This document shows, one piece after another, positions 1-5,774 of a stretch of 6,649 nt of DNA. Origin of the DNA: Ferrithrix thermotolerans DSM 19514 (GTDB taxonomy: Bacteria; Actinomycetota; Acidimicrobiia; Acidimicrobiales; Ilumatobacteraceae). A program made the translations under genes and the position numbers. The stretch lies in NCBI GenBank assembly GCA_945860575.1, contig CAMAQQ010000069.1, positions 1 through 6,649 of the forward strand, given 5' to 3'. How positions within the stretch are numbered: position 1 is the first letter of the stretch; the number at the start of each line of letters is the position of its first letter. The notes below the pieces were generated by a model that worked only from the letters and a program-made list of their open reading frames with translations, was not told the DNA's origin and ran no database searches.

Positions 1-1602
1 GGTATGACGACTCAAGCCGGTGCTGCCAAAGATGGCGGCTCGCGTCAAATTAATGAAGTGCCGGTTGCAAATCTCAAACAAGGCGGAGTGTTTCGCTTCG
101 TTCAAGTAGATATCTGCCCGAACTTCAACACCAGCGCAATTGAAGGAAACCTCCTCAACTGCAGCCAAGTGATGAACACAATGTTGCCGCAATACATCTA
201 TTTTGACAAGAACGCAGTTCTTCAGATCGATAAAAACTACGCACTTGATATCAAAGCAAGTCGTGTAGACGGCAAACAGACAGTGACTTACTCACTCAAC
301 CCGAAAGCAAAGTGGAGCGATGGTAAGACAATTGGTCTTGCAGACTTCGTGGGCATGTGGAATGCACAGAAGAAGGCAGGCCAAGGTTTCAATATCACTT
401 CGAGCGCCGGCTACGAAAAAATCGAGTCGGTCAAGAAGGGCAAGACAGCGAATGAGGTCGTCGTCACCTTTAGCGAGACCTACCCAGACTGGCAACCACT
501 TTTCAGTGCGTTGAAGCCAGCGGCGTTGACTGCATCACCGGATGCGTTCAACACGTCATGGAAGGCAGCACCATTGGTAACTGCTGGTCCATTCAAGTTC
601 AAGGCTCTCGACAAAGTGACTCGAACAATCACAGTTGAGCGTGACAAGAAATGGTGGGGTGACAAGCCAGTGCTTGACACGATCATCTTCAAGGCGTTGC
701 CACAGGCTGCTCAGATCGATGCTTTGCTTAACGGCGAAATCGACTACATGGACGTCGGCAACGACACCAACGCTCTCAAGCGTGCCCGTGAAAACTCGAA
801 GATCAGAGTTGACGTCGCCAAAGCACCAACACACGAACACTTCACTTTTGGTCCAGTAACGGCAGTAACAAAAGAGGTTGAAGTTCGTCAGGCAATCATG
901 CTTTCGATCGACCGTCAGCAAATCGCGACTGCGATTCAAGGCATCGTCGACCCGAAGGTTAAGCCGAACAACAACCACGTGTTTCTTGACGGCACATCGT
1001 GTAACCAAGACAACACCGGCACACTCGGCAAGCGTGACCTCACCGCGGCAGCGAAACTGCTCGACGGTGCAGGCTGGGTCAAGGGTTCAGATGGCATTCG
1101 TGCCAAGGGTGGCACTCGCCTCTCGGTCAAGTTGATTTACCCAAGTGGTAACGACAACCGCCGTGACACAGTGCTTCTTGCAACAGCTATGGCAAAAGAA
1201 GCCGGTATCGAATTGGTACCTACTTTGATTCCAACTGCTGACTACTTCGGCAAGTACGTTCTCGTATCGAAGTTTGAAATGGCCATCTTCGCTTGGGTAG
1301 GCACAAACTTCCCAATCGCAAGTTCACCAAACCTCTACAAAATCGGCGGAGCGCAAAACTTCGGCAATATCGGTAGTGCCGATATTGATGCAACATTTGC
1401 CAAGGCAAACAACATTCTTGATCTCAAGAAGCGTTGTGAACTTGCAAACGCGGCCGACAAAGAGGTCTACAAGCTCGTTCACTCGATCACGTTGTTCCAA
1501 CGAAATAACGTCGTTGGTGTGCCAAAGAATGTTGCCAACTTCGGTGCATTCGGTTTCACATCAATCGACTGGACAAAGGTCGGATTTACAAAGAACAAGT
1601 AA
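1..1602 (+). CDS. ABC transporter substrate-binding protein, family 5 (oligopeptide/dipeptide/nickel class), 5'-partial
   Basis: This is an extracytoplasmic solute receptor that would bind a peptide or similar small solute and pass it to an ABC permease. The frame is open to the left edge. The first Met (position 4) is probably internal, because what follows is a Gly/Ala/Ser/Lys-rich linker with no hydrophobic signal sequence; the signal peptide and any lipobox Cys should lie upstream. Family 5 traits, numbered from that Met, are a WSDGKT segment near residue 104, AGPFKF at 194-199, a WWGDKP segment at 217-222 and a Gln/NGEIDYMD stretch around 237-250. About 530 residues are visible, close to a full mature protein of this family. 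Cysteines at 38 and 53 might form a disulfide after export (inference). The stop is TAA, followed by a strong terminator. No permease or ATPase gene is in view, so the substrate cannot be assigned. Confidence 0.88.
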   Translation, partial: GMTTQAGAAKDGGSRQINEVPVANLKQGGVFRFVQVDICPNFNTSAIEGNLLNCSQVMNTMLPQYIYFDKNAVLQIDKNYALDIKASRVDGKQTVTYSLNPKAKWSDGKTIGLADFVGMWNAQKKAGQGFNITSSAGYEKIESVKKGKTANEVVVTFSETYPDWQPLFSALKPAALTASPDAFNTSWKAAPLVTAGPFKFKALDKVTRTITVERDKKWWGDKPVLDTIIFKALPQAAQIDALLNGEIDYMDVGNDTNALKRARENSKIRVDVAKAPTHEHFTFGPVTAVTKEVEVRQAIMLSIDRQQIATAIQGIVDPKVKPNNNHVFLDGTSCNQDNTGTLGKRDLTAAAKLLDGAGWVKGSDGIRAKGGTRLSVKLIYPSGNDNRRDTVLLATAMAKEAGIELVPTLIPTADYFGKYVLVSKFEMAIFAWVGTNFPIASSPNLYKIGGAQNFGNIGSADIDATFAKANNILDLKKRCELANAADKEVYKLVHSITLFQRNNVVGVPKNVANFGAFGFTSIDWTKVGFTKNK

Positions 1603-1625
1603 TTAGAAGTTAAGTAATTTAATTA

Positions 1626-1664
1626 GTGGGCGGTCGCAGAAACTTTGCGGCCGCCCACTTTTTT
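1626..1664 (+). terminator. Strong intrinsic terminator after the solute-binding protein gene (unit 1)
   Basis: A 13-bp GC-rich stem (1626-1638 with 1646-1658, one G-U pair) closes a 7-nt loop and is followed by six T residues (1659-1664). It starts 24 nt after the stop of the solute-binding protein gene. On the opposite strand the same stem is followed by an A/T-rich tract (TAATTAAATTA), so it may also stop the converging suf transcript, though its T-run is better placed for the + strand. Confidence 0.9.
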
Positions 1665-1711
1665 GTATCTCGGTCCGCAGAAACTTTGCGACCGCCCACT
1701 TTTTTGTATCT
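1631..1711. repeat. Tandem duplication of the terminator hairpin (40 and 41 bp units)
   Basis: Unit 1 is 1631-1670 and unit 2 is 1671-1711, directly abutting. They differ by one inserted C (CGGTCGCA versus CGGTCCGCA) and one G/A change in the right arm. Both keep the loop, the right arm CCGCCCAC and the TTTTTTGTATCT tail. The pattern suggests a local tandem duplication. Confidence 0.9.
1671..1705 (+). terminator. Second, partly degenerate terminator hairpin (unit 2)
   Basis: The left arm CGGTCCGCA (1671-1679) pairs with TGCGACCG (1687-1694), giving about 8 bp with a single bulged C. The outer GC-rich part of the right arm has lost its local partner. Six T residues follow at 1700-1705. The right arm 1687-1699 is also perfectly complementary to the left arm of unit 1 (1626-1638). 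Confidence 0.65.
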
Positions 1712-1712
1712 C

Positions 1713-1768
1713 GTCTCGAAAGAAAATAGAGACTTTTCTCTCGGTCCAAATGGAGCGACAGATTTTTT
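1713..1768 (+). terminator. Two weak hairpins with T-runs before the sufC stop
   Basis: GTCTC (1713-1717) pairs with GAGAC (1729-1733), followed by TTTTCTCTC. TCGGTCC (1741-1747) pairs with GGAGCGA (1752-1758) with one G-G mismatch, followed closely by six T residues (1763-1768). Both are oriented for the + strand and are too weak to assert as terminators on their own. Together with the two upstream units they give a stack that could protect the convergent suf operon from antisense read-through (inference). Confidence 0.3.
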
Positions 1769-1770
1769 AA

Positions 1771-2499
1771 CTAGTTTGTGTAAGCGACGTAACCGGTGAC
1801 TTCGAGTTCGTCGGCGAGTTCTGGCCCGGCACTTTTCACGATGCGACCGTTGGTCAAGATGTGCACAAAGTCAGGCTTAAGTTGATCAAACAGCCTGCTG
1901 TAATGCGTGATCACCAATACGCCAAGATTTGTTTCGCGTGTTGCATCTTCAACTCGTTGAGCGCAGTCACGCAATGCATCAATATCTAAACCTGAGTCAA
2001 GTTCGTCAAGAATCGCAATCTTGGGTTGAAGCACTGCAAGCTGCAAAGTCTCGCTTCGCTTTTTTTCGCCACCAGAAAAGTCGACATTTACCGATCGCAT
2101 TACCAACTCGGGGTCAAAACCAATTCGCTTGGCTTCGGTTTCAATGAGCTTCTTTAAATGATTTGAGTCTTGGTTTCGCATATCTAACGCAGCTGACATT
2201 GCATCTTGCAAACTCACTCCAGGTATTTCAGTTGGGTACTGCATTATTAGGTGCAAACCTGCGGTGGCTCGTTGCCAAGTTGGCAATGCCAGAATGTCGA
2301 CATCATCAAGCTTGACCGAACCACTCGTAACGACATAGCCGGGTTTGCCCATTAGCGCCGCCGAAAGTGTTGATTTACCCGCGCCGTTCGGGCCCATGAC
2401 AGCGTGAACTTCACCCGACTTTATTGTTAGCGAAACATCACTCAAAATTTGTGTGCCACCAACTGCGACGGCGAGGTTTTTGATTTCAAGCGTGGTCAT
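1771..2499 (-). CDS. sufC: SufC, Fe-S cluster assembly ATPase
   Basis: SufC is the cytoplasmic ABC-type ATPase subunit of the SufBC2D scaffold; ATP binding drives the conformational change that exposes the SufB-SufD assembly site. The 242-aa protein has Walker A GPNGAGKST (36-44), Q-loop Gln87, the signature FSGGEKKRSE (141-150), Walker B IAILDELDSG (161-170) with catalytic Glu166, and H-loop His199. The FSGGEKKR signature followed by the DELDSGLDIDAL stretch is characteristic of SufC rather than transport ATPases. Length matches the family (about 250 aa). The ATG start is supported by a GAGAG Shine-Dalgarno-like sequence 7 nt upstream, which overlaps the stop codon of the Rieske gene. It is the last gene of the operon; no sufS or sufU follows before the terminators. 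Confidence 0.97.
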   Translation of the reverse strand: MTTLEIKNLAVAVGGTQILSDVSLTIKSGEVHAVMGPNGAGKSTLSAALMGKPGYVVTSGSVKLDDVDILALPTWQRATAGLHLIMQYPTEIPGVSLQDAMSAALDMRNQDSNHLKKLIETEAKRIGFDPELVMRSVNVDFSGGEKKRSETLQLAVLQPKIAILDELDSGLDIDALRDCAQRVEDATRETNLGVLVITHYSRLFDQLKPDFVHILTNGRIVKSAGPELADELEVTGYVAYTN

Positions 2500-2509
2500 T
2501 GTTGTGCTC

Positions 2510-2821
2510 TCATTTCAATTCGATATACACATCACCGTTATCAACAGTGGCGACAAATACAGGCACTGGTTGGGTAGCTGGCAGCGTGTTCGGCTTGCCA
2601 GTTTCAAGGCTGAAAGAACTCGCGTGGCGGATGCATTCGATTTCTTTGGTGTCACATAAAACTTCACCATCAGAAAGTGCGACATCTGCATGGCTGCACT
2701 TATCGCCAATCGCATAAACCTGATTATCGATTCTTACGACAGCAATTGCTCGGCTACCGACTTCGAAGCGGCGTGCTTTGCCTGAAACCAGTTCGTCAAG
2801 TTTGCAAACTTTTTGCTTCAC
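2510..2821 (-). CDS. Rieske [2Fe-2S] ferredoxin-like protein of the SUF operon
   Basis: This is a small soluble Rieske protein of 103 aa, similar to ferredoxin components of non-heme iron oxygenase systems. The cluster ligands are visible as C42-S-H44 and C63-I-R-H66, the canonical CxH...CxxH pattern with an 18-residue interval. LETGKP and LPAT segments (about 72-83) are typical of this family. There is no membrane anchor or twin-arginine signal, so it is cytoplasmic. The start is GTG: the stop TGA of sufD and this GTG overlap as GTGA, implying translational coupling. It sits 10 nt upstream of sufC. A role as electron donor for cluster assembly, or as a cluster-bearing partner of the SUF scaffold, is inferred from its position; no oxygenase gene is nearby. 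Confidence 0.93.
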   Translation of the reverse strand: MKQKVCKLDELVSGKARRFEVGSRAIAVVRIDNQVYAIGDKCSHADVALSDGEVLCDTKEIECIRHASSFSLETGKPNTLPATQPVPVFVATVDNGDVYIELK

Positions 2822-3879
2822 AACTTTGCCCCGAGAAGTTTTGTGCTTACACGTTCGCGCAGACCTGCGATAAATGGCAACACTGGCAAGCGGTTAAGAA
2901 CTTCGTCAAAAAACCCGAGTACCACTAATCGCTCAGCGATTTCTGGCTGAATGCCACGGCTTTCAAGATAAAACCTTTGTTCTTCATCTATTGGGCCCAC
3001 TGTGCTGGCGTGGCTGCATTTCACATCATTTGTTTCGATTTCGAGATTCGGCACGCTTTCTGCCCAAGCACCGTTCGACAAAGTCAAGTTTCGATTCGTC
3101 TGAAAAGCCTCTGACTTTGTGGCGTTTTCGCGAATACGAATTAATCCCGTGTAAACACTTTTAGCCGTGTCTTTAACAGCACCCTTAAACAGCAAACTGC
3201 TGTGCGTACGCGGTGCCGCATGATCTTGCAACGTGCGAAAGTCGTGCATTTGATTTTCGTCTGCGAAATAGAGCGCCACTTGTTGTGAGTTGGCACCCTG
3301 ACCTTCAAGGCGAACTTCGGCGCGCATGCGGGCATAATCGCCACCGAGCGCGACAGTGAATAACTTCATCATTGAATCACGCTGACCGACCGCTTGTTGA
3401 TAACCGATTTGCCAAGTTGCCGAGCCAAGTTCATTAATTGCGATGTATGTGACTCGCGCCGACTGAGCAGCGCGAACATCTACGACAGGCACGATCAGCG
3501 AGTTGATGTCGGCGCTCGAAACAAACCGCTCGACAATTGTGACTTCGCTGTTTTCATCGGCTTCAACAACTAAGCGCGAATAAGCAACGACGCCAGACTC
3601 GTGAAGCGAATGCGTAATCACGATCGGCTCTGCGACCACTTGATTTTTCGCAATGCTGATAGCCGTTAGTTGAGCATGTCGAACATTTAGGTCTTCAAAA
3701 ATGTCGGTTACGTCGCGTGGCACAACATTCGTCGTCGACGAAACTATTTGCTTTGCCGCACTTGAAGCATCAATTTTGGTCGACAGTTTTCCAAGTTTGA
3801 AACTGTCAAGATCGAGTTCGCCAATGCGGCTATAACGCCAGATTTCTTCATCAACAGTTGGAAGCGCGATTGTGCTCAT
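2818..3879 (-). CDS. sufD: SufD, Fe-S cluster scaffold subunit
   Basis: SufD is the SufB paralogue that completes the SufBC2D complex and is linked to iron entry and cluster formation at the SufB-SufD interface. The 353-aa protein carries the SufBD beta-helix core and the diagnostic C-terminal segment NDVKCSHAS (284-292) followed by DEEQRFYLESRGI. His290 aligns by motif with the functionally important His360 of E. coli SufD, and Cys288 with its KCSH cysteine. The protein is shorter than E. coli SufD (about 423 aa), the shortfall lying mainly in the N-terminal region. The ATG start overlaps the stop of the preceding small gene as ATGA. A purine-rich AAAGG lies just upstream, inside the lysine codons of that gene. 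The stop overlaps the GTG of the Rieske gene. Confidence 0.95.
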   Translation of the reverse strand: MSTIALPTVDEEIWRYSRIGELDLDSFKLGKLSTKIDASSAAKQIVSSTTNVVPRDVTDIFEDLNVRHAQLTAISIAKNQVVAEPIVITHSLHESGVVAYSRLVVEADENSEVTIVERFVSSADINSLIVPVVDVRAAQSARVTYIAINELGSATWQIGYQQAVGQRDSMMKLFTVALGGDYARMRAEVRLEGQGANSQQVALYFADENQMHDFRTLQDHAAPRTHSSLLFKGAVKDTAKSVYTGLIRIRENATKSEAFQTNRNLTLSNGAWAESVPNLEIETNDVKCSHASTVGPIDEEQRFYLESRGIQPEIAERLVVLGFFDEVLNRLPVLPFIAGLRERVSTKLLGAKL

Positions 3880-4205
3880 TTGCCTTTGCGCTTCTTCTTT
3901 TTGTTTTTCTTCTCCTTAATTTCGGCTGCAATGTCACTCGCCATTGCGTTAATTATCGCTTCTGCTTCGCTCAACACAGATGCCGCAGTGCCGTCTTTGA
4001 CGCTTTCAGGCTCAACTGACGTGGCGGTCGGCACGACCGAGCCATGTGCCCAGCCGATATCAACAGCACGGTGATCAAACTTCGCACACTCATCTGGGCA
4101 ACGCCATGGTGCATCAGGGGCCAAGTCAAGTCGACATCGGCGCATCGCATCACCGTTTGAATACGTGCGACTCTCAAAGTGTTTGCACTCAGTACGCATT
4201 GACAT
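3876..4205 (-). CDS. Unrecognised four-cysteine protein with lysine-rich tail, inside the SUF operon
   Basis: This 109-aa protein lies between sufB and sufD, and I do not recognise a named family. The N-terminal half has four cysteines: C7 (in ECKHFES), C24 (in RRCRLD) and C36 and C40 (in PWRCPDEC). The arrangement C-x16-C-x11-C-x3-C could hold zinc or an Fe-S cluster (inference). His9, His45 and His54 are nearby extra candidates. The middle is a low-complexity linker, then an Ala/Glu-rich, probably helical segment (about 77-97), ending in a strongly basic tail KKNKKKKRKGK. No signal peptide or membrane segment is seen. It starts 28 nt after sufB with no clear Shine-Dalgarno; a second ATG two codons in is an alternative start. 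Its stop overlaps the sufD start, so it is almost certainly translated with the operon. A role in SUF function is likely from context only. Confidence 0.85.
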   Translation of the reverse strand: MSMRTECKHFESRTYSNGDAMRRCRLDLAPDAPWRCPDECAKFDHRAVDIGWAHGSVVPTATSVEPESVKDGTAASVLSEAEAIINAMASDIAAEIKEKKNKKKKRKGK

Positions 4206-4233
4206 ATCTAGATTTTACTTCAGTGGGCTTTAA

Positions 4234-5634
4234 TCAGCCGACCGAGCCTTCCATTTGCAATTCGATCAAGCGACTCCATTCAACGGCGTATTCCATTGGC
4301 AGCGTGCGTGTCACTGGCTCAATGAATCCGTTGACGATCATGCTCATCGCCTGCTCTTGTGACAAGCCACGACTCTGCAAATAGAAAAGTTGTTCGTCGG
4401 CGATTTTTGAAACAGTCGCTTCGTGACCGATCTGAGCGTCGCGTGCGCCAACCTCCATATATGGGAATGTTCGGCTCTCGCTTTGTTCGTCGAGAATCAA
4501 CGCATCGCACTGCACATGGCTCTTGCAATTTGTCGCACCTTCTTCGACTCGCACCAAACCGCGATAGGCCGTGATGCCACCATCTTTAGAAATCGACTTC
4601 GAAACGATCTTTGAAGTTGTCTCGGGCGCCGCATGAACCATTTTTGCGCCAGCATCTTGGTGTTGCCCCGCGCCTGCGTATGCCACCGACAAAACTTCAC
4701 CCGTGGCTTTTGGTCCCATTAAATAGACACTTGGATATTTCATCGTCAGTTTTGAGCCGATGTTGCCGTCGATCCACTCCATGTGGCCTTCGGCTTCGAC
4801 TCGCGCACGCTTGGTGACCAAGTTGTAAACATTCGGCGACCAGTTTTGAATCGTCGTATAGGTGACATGCGCGCTCGGTTTGACGATGATTTCGACGACT
4901 GCCGAGTGCAACGAATCTTTTGTATAGACGGGTGCCGAACAACCTTCGATGTAGTGAACCTTCGAGCCTTCGTCGGCGATGATCAGCGTGCGCTCAAACT
5001 GGCCGGCATTTTCAGAGTTAATTCTGAAATAAGCCTGCAACGGCATTTCGCATTCGACGCCTGGCGGCACATAAATGAACGAACCACCCGACCAAACCGA
5101 AGTGTTGAGCGCAGAAAACTTGTTGTCGCCCGGTGGAATGACCGAACCAAAATATTGCTTGACGAGATCTGGATATTCGCGAAGCGCAGTATCCATGTCG
5201 CAAAACAAAATGCCGAGTTTCTCGAGGTCTTCGCGATTGCGGTGAAACACAACTTCACTCTCATATTGCGCGGTGACGCCCGCCAAATATTTGCGCTCTG
5301 CTTCAGGAATGCCCAACTTCTCGTAGGTCTTGCGCATTTCTTCGGGTAGGTCTTCCCATTCGTCGACCTGCGCAGTTGCTGGCTTCAAGTAGTAGTAGAT
5401 GTCTTGAAAATCGATGTCGGGCATGTTGACTGCGAACCAATCGAGCATCGGTTTGCGTTCGAAAGTTTGCAAAGAGCGCAGACGCATCTTGCGCATCCAC
5501 TCGGGCTCGCCTTTCCACCACGAGATTTGCTCGACGACACCCGTGTTTAATCCTTTAACTGGTTCAAATGCATATTCGACTTCGTCACTCCAGCCAAGTT
5601 GGTATTTGCTGAGATCTAGATCAAATGAGGTCAC
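4234..5634 (-). CDS. sufB: SufB, Fe-S cluster scaffold subunit
   Basis: SufB is the main scaffold of SufBC2D; it receives persulfide sulfur and hosts the nascent cluster with SufD. From the GTG start the protein is 466 aa, near the length of Gram-positive SufB (about 465 aa). Family hallmarks include SGGSFIYVPPGVECEMP (about 182-198), the IEGCSAP segment, and the C-terminal HEATVSK...DEQLFYLQSRGL and SMIVNGF blocks. Cys376 (in VQCDALIL) corresponds by motif to essential Cys405 of E. coli, and His404 (GHEATVSK) to His433. An in-frame ATG lies six codons upstream (5650-5652), but it has no Shine-Dalgarno. An AGGAGA sits between the two, 7 nt before the GTG, so GTG at 5632-5634 is preferred. It is the first gene of the operon; no sufR-type regulator precedes it. 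Confidence 0.96.
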   Translation of the reverse strand: MTSFDLDLSKYQLGWSDEVEYAFEPVKGLNTGVVEQISWWKGEPEWMRKMRLRSLQTFERKPMLDWFAVNMPDIDFQDIYYYLKPATAQVDEWEDLPEEMRKTYEKLGIPEAERKYLAGVTAQYESEVVFHRNREDLEKLGILFCDMDTALREYPDLVKQYFGSVIPPGDNKFSALNTSVWSGGSFIYVPPGVECEMPLQAYFRINSENAGQFERTLIIADEGSKVHYIEGCSAPVYTKDSLHSAVVEIIVKPSAHVTYTTIQNWSPNVYNLVTKRARVEAEGHMEWIDGNIGSKLTMKYPSVYLMGPKATGEVLSVAYAGAGQHQDAGAKMVHAAPETTSKIVSKSISKDGGITAYRGLVRVEEGATNCKSHVQCDALILDEQSESRTFPYMEVGARDAQIGHEATVSKIADEQLFYLQSRGLSQEQAMSMIVNGFIEPVTRTLPMEYAVEWSRLIELQMEGSVG

Positions 5635-5641
5635 TTCAAAT

Positions 5642-5647
5642 TCTCCT
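5642..5647 (-). promoter_or_regulatory. Shine-Dalgarno deciding the sufB start
   Basis: AGGAGA on the minus strand lies 7 nt upstream of the GTG at 5632-5634. It falls inside codons 2-4 if the upstream ATG (5650-5652) is used. Its spacing strongly favours the GTG as the real start. Confidence 0.65.
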
Positions 5648-5685
5648 GTCATGCGCTAACAAAACCGTCGGGATAATTCACTAGC

Positions 5686-5715
5686 TAATTAACACTATCC
5701 GCATAGTAACAATTA
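5686..5715. promoter_or_regulatory. 30-bp interrupted palindrome upstream of sufB, candidate operator
   Basis: TAATT-aac-ACTAT-ccgc-ATAGT-aac-AATTA: both 5-bp arms on each side are perfectly complementary and symmetrically spaced, giving 20 paired positions out of 30. It lies about 50 bp upstream of the sufB GTG in the divergent sufB/ychF region, a typical place for a dimeric repressor of the SUF operon (an Rrf2/IscR/SufR-type regulator would be expected). No regulator gene is in the window, so the binding protein is unknown. No convincing sufB -35/-10 pair could be fixed. Confidence 0.5.
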
Positions 5716-5732
5716 CCCGTAGTAAATGCTCA

Positions 5733-5746
5733 TACCTAGACAGGTA
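5733..5746. repeat. Short inverted repeat TACCT-agac-AGGTA
   Basis: A perfect 5-bp inverted repeat with a 4-bp centre in the sufB/ychF intergenic region. It overlaps the proposed -35 of ychF, so it could be an operator, but short palindromes like this also arise by chance. Confidence 0.3.
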
Positions 5747-5764
5747 GTTCGGCACAGATAGCCT
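5737..5764 (+). promoter_or_regulatory. Candidate ychF promoter, possibly leaderless
   Basis: TAGACA (5737-5742, one mismatch to TTGACA) and TAGCCT (5759-5764, actinobacterial-type -10) are separated by 16 nt. Transcription would begin about 7 nt after the -10, at or a few bases before the ychF ATG (5775). This agrees with the absence of a Shine-Dalgarno before that ATG. Inferred from sequence alone. Confidence 0.4.
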
Positions 5765-5774
5765 GACGCATCTT

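Noticed and set aside
556..1008. 150-codon open frame on the - strand inside the solute-binding protein gene
   Set aside because: Antisense shadow of a clear family 5 binding protein; no Shine-Dalgarno or recognisable domain.
1631..1711. CRISPR-like or mobile-element repeat
   Set aside because: Only two abutting copies without spacers, target-site duplications or transposase; better explained as a duplicated terminator hairpin.
3880..4074. + strand frame whose N-terminus (MPLRFFFLFFFSLIS) looks like a signal peptide or membrane helix
   Set aside because: The hydrophobic run is the complement of the AAG/AAA lysine codons of the small SUF-operon gene, which mirror as Phe/Leu. No ribosome-binding site.
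4783..5349. Long open frame (188 codons) on the + strand opposite sufB
   Set aside because: Lies wholly antisense to a well-supported sufB with intact family motifs. The translation is Arg/Phe/Asp-rich without recognisable domains, as expected from mirrored codon bias.
5653..5774. Possible small RNA, riboswitch or regulator peptide in the sufB/ychF gap
   Set aside because: Only 122 bp, A/T-rich, with simple palindromes; no extended conserved RNA fold, tRNA or convincing short reading frame could be seen.
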